Below, one piece after another: positions 13,293 to 19,743 of a stretch of DNA of 46,604 nt (position 1 is the first letter of the stretch; the number at the start of each line of letters is the position of its first letter). A model generated the notes under the pieces. It was not told the DNA's origin and searched no databases. It saw only the letters and a program-made list of their open reading frames with translations. The translations under genes were made by a program, and so were the position numbers. The stretch comes from a virus. The DNA is taken from the IMG/VR virus record IMGVR_UViG_3300044632_001448, positions 1 through 46,604 of that record. The stretch is one strand, 5' to 3'.

Positions 13293-13595
13293 ATGCCAAG
13301 AATTCGTAAAACTTCCAATCAACCAAAACGCAAGCCTAAAAAGCTTGAGCCTATTGTTGAAAAAATTTATCCGGAGTTCATTGAAAATTTTAAAAAAGAA
13401 CTCAAAGAAAAAACGCCATTTACGATAAAAGCTGACCAATATTCTCAAGGATCAGCCTATCATGTAGGGGTGTTGAAGAAACAAGGAAATGTCCATAGAT
13501 GCATTTGGATGGTTGGATTTGCCACTGGATCGGATCATTTAAGTCCATTTTGGAGTTCACAAGCATATAAAGAATGGACTCCAAATAATAGCTAA
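13293..13595 (+). CDS. Small basic phage protein starting directly after tRNA-Gly
   Basis: 100 residues. Very basic N-terminus (MPRIRKTSNQPKRKPKK), then a globular part with GSAYHVGVLKKQGNVHRCIW and a C-terminal SPFWSSQAYKEW. It could bind nucleic acid; no family recognised. Start A-TT-ATG after the tRNA, no Shine-Dalgarno. Confidence 0.65.
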   Translation: MPRIRKTSNQPKRKPKKLEPIVEKIYPEFIENFKKELKEKTPFTIKADQYSQGSAYHVGVLKKQGNVHRCIWMVGFATGSDHLSPFWSSQAYKEWTPNNS

Positions 13596-13598
13596 ATA
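13592..13598 (+). promoter_or_regulatory. Late promoter box, CTAAATA
   Basis: The box overlaps the stop of the preceding gene (AGC TAA ATA) and precedes ATG 13607 by 8 nt. Confidence 0.5.
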
Positions 13599-13606
13599 TT
13601 TGTACC

Positions 13607-13855
13607 ATGTACGACAAATACTTTGTAGCAAATCAATTTACTTTAGGATCAGCAAAATTACCTAAACACAAAGGAATTTTATTCAACGGGGGAACTGCCG
13701 GAACTGTAGGAACCGCGACAGTTCACTTTGTTACTAGTGCTGGTTCTACGCTTGCTGGATCAATTTTAATCAATTCAAGTCCATATATTTTTCCAATGCA
13801 AGTATATGCTTTAACTGCATTACCCGGTGGTTTTACTGCTTGGTACATAAATTGA
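13607..13855 (+). CDS. Small Gly/Ala/Ser-rich, probable virion protein
   Basis: 82 residues, MYDKYFVANQFTLGSAKLPK then a beta-rich, Gly/Thr-rich middle (GILFNGGTAGTVGTATVHFV) and PMQVYALTALPGGFTAWYIN at the end. The composition is that of small decoration or tail proteins. A late box 8 nt upstream supports a structural role. No known family assigned. Confidence 0.6.
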   Translation: MYDKYFVANQFTLGSAKLPKHKGILFNGGTAGTVGTATVHFVTSAGSTLAGSILINSSPYIFPMQVYALTALPGGFTAWYIN

Positions 13856-13859
13856 TTTA

Positions 13860-14066
13860 ATGTCAAACGAAATTCGTTGTTTAATAACGAATGAATTTTT
13901 AAAACCGGGGCAGTGGTATTGGTATTCATGGGAAATGGATGCTGCAATATCTGAAAAAGGCATGACAGAAATACAAACTCGTCGTTTTGATCCAGACGAC
14001 GAGTTTGCTCGTATACTATGGAATGAATGGTCTTGGAGTGCCCATATAGGACACATAGACCTTTAA
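13860..14066 (+). CDS. Small Trp-rich phage protein
   Basis: 68 residues: MSNEIRCLITNEFLKPGQWY, then WSWEMD-like and WNEWSWSAHIGHIDL. Seven Trp residues are unusual for the size. No Shine-Dalgarno is evident; it starts 4 nt after the preceding stop. Function unknown. It overlaps the convergent gene by 4 nt. Confidence 0.55.
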   Translation: MSNEIRCLITNEFLKPGQWYWYSWEMDAAISEKGMTEIQTRRFDPDDEFARILWNEWSWSAHIGHIDL

Positions 14067-14632
14067 CGCTTACCGCGAAGCATTCTGTTAACGATTCCTT
14101 CTATTCCCTCTTGCTCGTCTTCTTGGCGAGCATAGTAAGCGGCCTCTTCGTCTTCTTGTGCTGCAAGTTCTTTGTCTTCTTCAGTCTCAAAACCAGCTTC
14201 GGCTCTGGCTTGTCTTGCAAGCTTTGTTGGAGCGCGCATCAAGTTTGGATCAATTGGATTGTCTTCGTCTTCAATGTTATTATCTCTGGCATCTACTGCA
14301 ACATCTAGGGCATCAACCTTGCCGTCACCAGTCATATCTACTTGTGTTGGCATTGCGTCCTTGGCCTTCTTAGCAGCCAAAATTTCTGCATAAATTTGGG
14401 CAGATGTCTTCTTAACATCTCCAGCAAACTTTGGATCAATGTGTGGGCCCTTTGGTGGTCTTCCGGGACCATCAGAACTGGTCATAAGCTCTTGCTGTGC
14501 TCTTTGCAAATCAGCAGGGTTAATGCCTAATTGCATAGATTCCTCTAGCATTACTTTGCCTTTGAAATGTGCTTCTACAGAAGCAGCTTTGAGGCTGTGA
14601 ATCCAACTATAATACCCTTTAGTGTTTTTCAT
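14063..14632 (-). CDS. Structural-type protein with dockerin/EF-hand-like loop
   Basis: 189 residues. The central VDMTGDGKVDALDVAVDARD (about residues 98-117) matches a DxTGDGxVDxxD calcium-binding loop like that of dockerins and EF-hands. The C-terminal third is very acidic (ETEEDKELAAQEDEEAAYYA) and ends in a basic RMLRGKR. Such proteins occur among prohead and tail genes of T4-like phages. A CTAAATA box 5 nt before the ATG and no Shine-Dalgarno mark it as a late, leaderless gene. Confidence 0.6.
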   Translation of the reverse strand: MKNTKGYYSWIHSLKAASVEAHFKGKVMLEESMQLGINPADLQRAQQELMTSSDGPGRPPKGPHIDPKFAGDVKKTSAQIYAEILAAKKAKDAMPTQVDMTGDGKVDALDVAVDARDNNIEDEDNPIDPNLMRAPTKLARQARAEAGFETEEDKELAAQEDEEAAYYARQEDEQEGIEGIVNRMLRGKR

Positions 14633-14637
14633 AAAAA

Positions 14638-14644
14638 TATTTAG
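14638..14644 (-). promoter_or_regulatory. Late promoter box, CTAAATA
   Basis: Box, TTTTT (5 nt), ATG 14632. Three bp away the early promoter of the opposite strand begins (14647). Confidence 0.6.
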
Positions 14645-14646
14645 AC

Positions 14647-14674
14647 TTGACTTTATTTCTCCATGATATATAAT
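14647..14674 (+). promoter_or_regulatory. Early promoter TTGACT-N16-TATAAT
   Basis: TTGACT (14647-14652), 16 bp, TATAAT (14669-14674), then 7 nt to ATG 14682: one more than the usual 6. Confidence 0.85.
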
Positions 14675-14681
14675 AAAAACT

Positions 14682-14825
14682 ATGCTAGATATGAGTGCAG
14701 GAAAAGGTGATACTTACCGACCGGTAAATCATGAAGTTTATTGCAAAAATTGGGATAAAATTTTTGGATGTCAGAAAAAGAAGTCGAAAAGCTCAAGAAA
14801 AAAGTCCAAGAACTCCAAAAAATAA
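14682..14825 (+). CDS. Conserved small phage protein (MSAGKGDxxRPVN...IFG family)
   Basis: 47 residues: MLDMSAGKGDTYRPVNHEVY, then CKNWDKIFGCQ and a Lys/Ser tail (KKKSKSSRKKSKNSKK). The core GKGDxxRPVN...N.D.IFG is a very common small phage and bacterial protein of unknown function, which normally ends near IFG. Here the basic tail is encoded in the stretch shared, in another frame, with the next gene. ATG 14691 (MSAGKGD) is an alternative start. Confidence 0.7.
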   Translation: MLDMSAGKGDTYRPVNHEVYCKNWDKIFGCQKKKSKSSRKKSKNSKK

Positions 14826-14908
14826 ACATGCAATTGATTAAAGCTGGTGCTATGTTAACCAAAGAAAATATCGTTTTAAAAGAAAAGCTTGACAAACTCA
14901 AGAAATGA
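14768..14908 (+). CDS. Small coiled-coil protein, overlapping out of frame
   Basis: 46 residues, MSEKEVEKLKKKVQELQKIN and then MQLIKAGAMLTKENIVLKEK ending KLDKLKK. Heptad-like Leu/Ile spacing predicts one long coiled coil. The first 58 nt overlap the previous gene in a different frame, so 14768-14825 is dual-coding. No strong Shine-Dalgarno (a weak GGGA is far upstream). Function unknown. Confidence 0.55.
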   Translation: MSEKEVEKLKKKVQELQKINMQLIKAGAMLTKENIVLKEKLDKLKK

Positions 14909-14922
14909 GATAATATTTAAAC

Positions 14923-15096
14923 ATGCCTAATTCAAAACAACGTATTGCTGCTCGTAGACACAAGAAGCGTTATGAACGTCAAAAGGCAAAGCGTGCCGAG
15001 TCGTTAATGAACGCAAAGGTTGCCACTCTCCGTAAGCTTGACGGAATTGGTCAACTTCCCCTTTCAGTCAAGCATGAGAGATTGCCAAATGGCTAA
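14923..15096 (+). CDS. Small highly basic phage protein
   Basis: 57 residues: MPNSKQRIAARRHKKRYERQ with a Lys/Arg-rich helix, then LMNAKVATLRKLDGIGQLPL. It could bind RNA or DNA. TAATATTTAAAC precedes ATG without a Shine-Dalgarno. The stop overlaps the next start by 8 nt. Confidence 0.6.
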   Translation: MPNSKQRIAARRHKKRYERQKAKRAESLMNAKVATLRKLDGIGQLPLSVKHERLPNG

Positions 15097-15388
15097 GTCT
15101 GCACCTGATATGCCTTTTGCGGATGTTCGCAAGAAGTATGATCGTATTGATTGTTTTTTTACCTACTATGATGGCGAAAAATGCACATTTGATTTTTATG
15201 GAACAGACGCTGCAGGAAATGAAGTAAGAATTTCCTTGGGCGGTTGTCCTGCATGGATCAAGCATCTTTCATTTGGATCTAATGATCCACTAAATATTAG
15301 CAAAGCCATTGACCGTCATGTTCGCTATCTTTCGGTTACAGATAACACCGGTAAAGTAGTTTATGAACAATTTTTTGATACCAACTAA
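15089..15388 (+). CDS. Small phage protein, unknown
   Basis: 99 residues beginning MAKSAPDMPFADVRKKYDRI. Beta-rich middle (FFTYYDGEKCTFDFYGTDAA) and a C-terminal ITDxTGKVVYEQFF-like strand. No family recognised. The start at 15089 overlaps the upstream gene by 8 nt; the longer frame from 15020 is rejected because it would overlap most of that gene's 3' half. Confidence 0.6.
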   Translation: MAKSAPDMPFADVRKKYDRIDCFFTYYDGEKCTFDFYGTDAAGNEVRISLGGCPAWIKHLSFGSNDPLNISKAIDRHVRYLSVTDNTGKVVYEQFFDTN

Positions 15389-15396
15389 GGAAATAA

Positions 15397-15816
15397 ATGA
15401 ATAATTCAGATTACAATGATTTTAGAAATTGGCAAAACAATGGGGATGATGAAAACAACCCATTCAATCCAAACGGATTTTTTTACTATGGTCCAGTAAA
15501 TGACCAGTTTAAAAAGATGTGGGAAAGTATGCAAGGAAACAATCAAGAAGATCCCATGAACTACATGAAGGAATATCTTAATATTGATGATATCCTAAAG
15601 GAAGTTATGAATCCTTCAAATAAAATGTCAAGGCCAAATAAAAAGGCACAGAGACCAAAAACTACTACAGTTACTTTTACTCAAGAAGAGTACATGAAGC
15701 TTATTGAAATTCGTGGCTATCTTTCAATTACTGAGCAATATGCACACGTCAAGGCTCTTGATAAAGTACTCACTCAGATTTCAATGTTACCTCCCGATCC
15801 AAGGAGACCGAAATGA
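15397..15816 (+). CDS. Asn/Pro-rich phage protein, unknown
   Basis: 139 residues. The first 45 residues are very rich in Asn, Asp and Tyr (NNGDDENNPFNPNGFFYYG); the C-terminal half is helical (TVTFTQEEYMKLIEIRGYLS) and ends DPRRPK. AAGGA 6 nt upstream of ATG is a good ribosome site. Coupled to the next gene by ATGA. Confidence 0.6.
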   Translation: MNNSDYNDFRNWQNNGDDENNPFNPNGFFYYGPVNDQFKKMWESMQGNNQEDPMNYMKEYLNIDDILKEVMNPSNKMSRPNKKAQRPKTTTVTFTQEEYMKLIEIRGYLSITEQYAHVKALDKVLTQISMLPPDPRRPK

Positions 15817-16034
15817 GCAATTATACTCCCGGTGAAGGATATGATAAAGGATTTCAGTGTCGTATGAATGGTGGTCAAAAACCTACACAAGCTATTTCAA
15901 CATCAGATCCATACTGGCAGGAATATGCTACTGGCTGGAATGATGCTGACACAAAGATCATTAACGAAGCCAGAGAAAGAAATGAATGCACAAAACCAAA
16001 GTGCTGTAAAAGTAAAAACTTTATTCAGGATTGA
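15813..16034 (+). CDS. Small RMF-like domain protein
   Basis: 73 residues. GYDKGFQCRMNGGQKPTQAI, then PYWQEYATGWNDAD: the order GYxxG...G...P....YW..Y..GW..A resembles the ribosome modulation factor / CrpP-type fold, which in bacteria binds ribosomes or small nucleic acids. A C-terminal Cys-rich tail (CTKPKCCKSK) is extra. The match is by pattern only. AAGGAG lies 6 nt before ATG; the stop is followed directly by a terminator. Confidence 0.45.
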   Translation: MSNYTPGEGYDKGFQCRMNGGQKPTQAISTSDPYWQEYATGWNDADTKIINEARERNECTKPKCCKSKNFIQD

Positions 16035-16062
16035 AAAAGCCCCGAAAGGGGCTTTTTTATCT
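16034..16062. terminator. Bidirectional rho-independent terminator
   Basis: AAAAAGCCCC-GAAA-GGGGCTTTTTTA: GCCCC/GGGGC with a GAAA loop, flanked by A-run and T-run, so it can work on both strands between convergent genes. Confidence 0.9.
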
Positions 16063-17604
16063 TCTTACATATGGTTCCAAAGTTTGTTTCATTACCGCTC
16101 TCAATCCCGGTTCTACTCTTCCTAAAATTAAATCCATAGTTTCAGGATCCATTTGTGCGCTTGTCATTTTCCCAGTTGCAGAATCTTTAACCATTATTGA
16201 TTGCGCTGTTTCTGTAGAAAAGTCTGGTGATGGTCTAACTTTTACCTCAGCTCTTCCGGGGCGAGTTTCTAGACCAAATCTAAAATTAGATTGGGCAAGC
16301 AATCCTCTTTGTTTTGTTCGTGGAACAAAGGTTGGTAAAAATGGAAATTTGAATTTTTTAGATGAAACGTCTGGGAATATGGCTAAATCTTCTCCAGTTT
16401 CATTTTTCAGTGCAGCATCTTTTAATTGTGAACCATGTGTTTTATCTAATTGGCGTAATGCAGCTCTTGTTTGTTCTTTTACTTTTTCTACATCTTCTGG
16501 ATCTAAATCTGTATCTTTCATGGTTTCTTTTATTTTTCCCATGATATCTGCCAATGAACCAAAATTACCGTAATCCCTAACATTTATTCTTCCACCACTT
16601 GTATTAGTATGACCTTTAATATCCTTTCCTTCTATTTCCATTGTTTCTGGATTTAAATAAAAGGAATCTGTTCCATTTTTAGGAACTGCTTTGCCTGCTA
16701 TATCTTGTAATTTATCTTCTACGCCCCGTACAAGTTCTCTGCTACCAGTCTTATTAGCAGTAGTAAGACTTTGCCCACCCAATACTAATTGGCCCAGTCT
16801 TTCGGTGGCAACACCGGGAATAGGTTTTCCTTTTTTATCAAAATCTTCTGGTGGTGGGCTGACTACATTTTGCACCATAATTTCAACTGGATCATTTTTT
16901 CCTTCACCTAAAAAGTTTTTAGATGGGTATGTAATCCAGAACAAATCTTGATCACCGCTTATTGGATTTTTTCCAACAACACCAATTTTTGCTGCTTTAT
17001 TTCTTCTTTGAAATCTTTGAAGATAATTCTTTGTTTCACTATCGGGAACATCTTTCCATTGTTTTGCTCCTTTAAACGAAACTAATTCTTCTGGGCATAC
17101 TTCAAATACTTCACACCCATCAAAGTATTTTGGCTTCTTTCTTTTTTGCAAACCCATTGCAAGAACTGGATCATATCCCAAAACACTTCCGTTATTTTGC
17201 ACTGGCCCTGCTGGAACTCCTAAACCACCAGCACCACCGCCTGAAGTCGTATCTTCTAACAATGAAATGTAACTTATTTCTTGATTTACATTGGCTGCGA
17301 TGTATCCTTCAAGAAACAAACTGTATTGATCAAATGGGAGTTGGCAGTCTTCGCCAAACATATTTAAAGTTGCCATATAGTTTGACAACTTTGCCTTTGT
17401 CGTACCATATGGTAATTCTTCAAATATCTTTTTTAGTTTTATTACCAAATATTCAAATGAGTCTATGCTGCTTTCGGGCTTTATGATATTGCCATTTGCA
17501 TCAATGGTTCCAGCATTATATGCTTCCAAGGCTGTATAAGGGCCACTGAGAGCCTGTGCCAGCTTGTAGAAGTAGAATGAGGATACGTATGAACTTGGTC
17601 TCAT
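16057..17604 (-). CDS. Probable virion structural protein, unknown
   Basis: 515 residues. N-terminal MRPSSYVSSFYFYKLAQALS and a helical region to about 110, a Gly-rich linker (DTTSGGGAGGLGVPAGPVQN), then a central CEVFEVCPEELVSFKGAKQW and an ITYPSKNFLGEG strand; the C-terminal part is helical and charged. No family I can name; position and late promoter suggest a prohead, neck or tail component. CTAAATA lies 6 nt before ATG and there is no Shine-Dalgarno. Confidence 0.55.
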   Translation of the reverse strand: MRPSSYVSSFYFYKLAQALSGPYTALEAYNAGTIDANGNIIKPESSIDSFEYLVIKLKKIFEELPYGTTKAKLSNYMATLNMFGEDCQLPFDQYSLFLEGYIAANVNQEISYISLLEDTTSGGGAGGLGVPAGPVQNNGSVLGYDPVLAMGLQKRKKPKYFDGCEVFEVCPEELVSFKGAKQWKDVPDSETKNYLQRFQRRNKAAKIGVVGKNPISGDQDLFWITYPSKNFLGEGKNDPVEIMVQNVVSPPPEDFDKKGKPIPGVATERLGQLVLGGQSLTTANKTGSRELVRGVEDKLQDIAGKAVPKNGTDSFYLNPETMEIEGKDIKGHTNTSGGRINVRDYGNFGSLADIMGKIKETMKDTDLDPEDVEKVKEQTRAALRQLDKTHGSQLKDAALKNETGEDLAIFPDVSSKKFKFPFLPTFVPRTKQRGLLAQSNFRFGLETRPGRAEVKVRPSPDFSTETAQSIMVKDSATGKMTSAQMDPETMDLILGRVEPGLRAVMKQTLEPYVRR

Positions 17605-17610
17605 TTATAA

Positions 17611-17617
17611 TATTTAG
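17611..17617 (-). promoter_or_regulatory. Late promoter box, CTAAATA
   Basis: Box, TTATAA (6 nt), ATG 17604. Confidence 0.6.
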
Positions 17618-18012
17618 CTTTCAGTCTGGGAAAGCTTTCTATCAACTCTAGGATCAGTATTAAGTTGATTGTAATTTACTTCTGGAATATTTTTTATTGA
17701 AAATTCAAGAAAAACAGTAAAAGATTTTAAATAAGAGTGTAATCTGGGTTCCAATTTAAAAAATAATATGCGAGCACATTTTTCATCACCAAAAACATTT
17801 TTTAGAATTATAAGATGATTTATTATTAATCGTTCTCTTATAGACTTCAAAGTTTTATGTTTGTGAATTTTTTGAAGTAATCTCTTTATGTACTTCATTC
17901 TTTTTAAATCATCTACAAATTCATTTTTTCCAGAACATTCTGGGTTAAAATAATATCTCTGACAGAATTCCATAAAATTAGATTCTGTCAGAGATGTTAA
18001 ATTATCTGGCAT
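17614..18012 (-). CDS. Conserved T4-like phage protein (NFxxFCxxYYxNP type)
   Basis: 132 residues from ATG 18012. Motifs NFMEFCQRYYFNPEC, FVDDLKRMKYIKRLLQKI, RLIINHLIILKNVFG and ARILFFKLE are typical of a small protein conserved in many T4-like phages without known function (I recall the DUF7207 group; unverified). All-helical prediction. A GTG start at 18033 would add 7 residues and overlap the upstream stop by 17 nt; GTG has a possible AGG 8 nt upstream, so either start is possible. Confidence 0.65.
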   Translation of the reverse strand: MPDNLTSLTESNFMEFCQRYYFNPECSGKNEFVDDLKRMKYIKRLLQKIHKHKTLKSIRERLIINHLIILKNVFGDEKCARILFFKLEPRLHSYLKSFTVFLEFSIKNIPEVNYNQLNTDPRVDRKLSQTES

Positions 18013-18016
18013 TTGT

Positions 18017-18571
18017 TCAGTGCATGCATCCACAGTCAGAACCTACCGAATCATTATTATAAGAAGAACTTTCAGTAGGTACAATCATCATGTTGACTTT
18101 GCGGAGTCCTGTTGGCATACGTTGTACGTTTACAATTAATTTTAAGGAGTGGCCTAATTTTTCTTTAATTCCATCTCCTTGCTTGAATCCTTTTACATTC
18201 ACATCATCATATGGATTTTGGCCATAAACACCAAGTTGTGGGCTACCGTACTGAACTAGTTCGTAGCCATTTTCACCATCTTGAAGATGACCACCACACA
18301 TGAAGTCCAAACCAAAATGATTCAGTTTTTGTTTTACAACACTTGTTATTCCATCTGGGTCAATGTAATCCCGACTTGAAAAGCCACTTAACATTGAATT
18401 AATAGCATCTACCGAAAATGGTAGCTTTAGATTAAATGTTCCTTTGTCAGTTAAAATGGAAGGTCCATTTGGCTTTTGTGGATCACCAATGTATACACCA
18501 CCACCTTCAGTGTGCTCTGGGGCATTTTCGACAATTGTGTTAATTTTTCCGAGTAGTTGTTTAAATTTCAT
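18017..18571 (-). CDS. Probable virion-associated protein, unknown
   Basis: 184 residues: MKFKQLLGKINTIVENAPEH, then a region with IGDPQKPNGPSILTDKGTFN and FGLDFMCGGHLQDGENGYEL, ending in a Cys/His tail (SDCGCMH). MKFKQLL resembles the short N-termini of other structural proteins of this phage. No family assigned. Late box CTAAATA 11 nt upstream, with a weak AGAGAAG between. Confidence 0.5.
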   Translation of the reverse strand: MKFKQLLGKINTIVENAPEHTEGGGVYIGDPQKPNGPSILTDKGTFNLKLPFSVDAINSMLSGFSSRDYIDPDGITSVVKQKLNHFGLDFMCGGHLQDGENGYELVQYGSPQLGVYGQNPYDDVNVKGFKQGDGIKEKLGHSLKLIVNVQRMPTGLRKVNMMIVPTESSSYNNDSVGSDCGCMH

Positions 18572-18582
18572 GGCTTCTCTTT

Positions 18583-18589
18583 TATTTAG
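18583..18589 (-). promoter_or_regulatory. Late promoter box, CTAAATA
   Basis: Box, 11 nt (AAAGAGAAGCC), ATG 18571. The longer gap leaves room for a weak ribosome site. Confidence 0.5.
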
Positions 18590-18591
18590 GG

Positions 18592-19743
18592 TTAATTTTT
18601 TGTGTTTCTATATTCTATTAGGCCAAATAAATCCGCTTTATAAGGTTTACCATGTAAATTTTTTAAAGCCTTTTCAGCAATATCTTCTGATAGCTTTTTC
18701 CACTTTCCACCTTTACTCTTGTAGCATTTTGCTGCCCATGCATTTGCATATGCGCTGGGATATACATCAAACTTTTTCTTTGCCTGAGCAATGCAAGAAC
18801 TCCATTGTTTTGGATTCTTTGGTTTGTTTTTCTTTTCTTCTTTTAGTTCTTTGCCTTCTTTTAGCATTGTGCTAACTGGCGTTGAACTCCATGTTTTGCA
18901 TGCCCAATAACGGGCTTTCCAACGTGGTCCCGGTGTGTCGCAATTATGGCGTGCTCTAAAATTTCTTCTGCGATCAGGATCATCGCGTTTAATTTCCATG
19001 TTTGGATCACCAAAGTTTACTTTGACTACATTACCTTTGTCATTTTTTACATAAACTTTATATTTTTTGACATCACCGCGCATAATTTTATTAAGCTTTA
19101 CTTTTTTCTTTTCTTCTTCATAAAGCTCTAATTTTTCACCAAAATCTTCGGTTTCAAATCCCTCGGCGGTATCAACAAATCCCATTACGGTGTTTGGTTC
19201 AAAAGATTCAATTAACTGACATCCGTTTTCATCGGTCATTATAATATCCAACAAACCATCTTTTTCTTCAATTAAATCTATATTAAATATTTTTCCCGAT
19301 TCAGAAATAATTAAATCAAAAGGAAGCAGTTCATTGGCTTCTATGGTGCTGAATTCAAGTGGAACTACGTTTGTTCCCTCAATAATAAAAATATCAAAGG
19401 CTTCTTTTAGTTTTTTGACACCAGTATCAACAAATACTGGTTTCTTTCCTTTTCCTTTGACATCTCCTTTATCGCTTCTACCCGCTTTCTTTTGGGCTAC
19501 TCTTTTTCTGCGAACAAAAGAAGCAATACCTTCTTTGCCTAACTTCTTTGCTTTTTGTTTGCTAAGACATGCTGCATAAGCTTCGCCTTCTTCTGCGTCG
19601 CCACACTTTCCAGCTCGTTCACCTTTAGTGTTATATCTATCCCAGCCCGGACCACCACCAGCAGATTCTTTATTGAACCACTTACCAAGTCCGGACTTGG
19701 CATATACTTTTTCGGTGATGAGCTTTACGGTCTTAGATATCAT
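18592..19743 (-). CDS. Structural protein with GWDRYNTKGERAGKCG and YPSAYANAWA domains
   Basis: 383 residues. Three recognisable blocks: residues about 20-75 with GGGPGWDRYNTKGERAGKCG (DUF5872-like), a central KVNFGDPNMEIKRDDPDRRR followed by FRARHNCD and ARYWACKTW (a Cys-rich block known from T4-like capsid/prohead proteins), and a C-terminal SSCIAQAKKKFDVYPSAYAN with AWAAKCYKSKGGKW. ATG 19743 overlaps the upstream stop (ATGA) and AGGGAAG precedes it, so it is coupled to the 791-residue protein; a TTG 6 nt further up is rejected. Probably a virion protein; exact place unknown. Confidence 0.6.
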   Translation of the reverse strand: MISKTVKLITEKVYAKSGLGKWFNKESAGGGPGWDRYNTKGERAGKCGDAEEGEAYAACLSKQKAKKLGKEGIASFVRRKRVAQKKAGRSDKGDVKGKGKKPVFVDTGVKKLKEAFDIFIIEGTNVVPLEFSTIEANELLPFDLIISESGKIFNIDLIEEKDGLLDIIMTDENGCQLIESFEPNTVMGFVDTAEGFETEDFGEKLELYEEEKKKVKLNKIMRGDVKKYKVYVKNDKGNVVKVNFGDPNMEIKRDDPDRRRNFRARHNCDTPGPRWKARYWACKTWSSTPVSTMLKEGKELKEEKKNKPKNPKQWSSCIAQAKKKFDVYPSAYANAWAAKCYKSKGGKWKKLSEDIAEKALKNLHGKPYKADLFGLIEYRNTKN

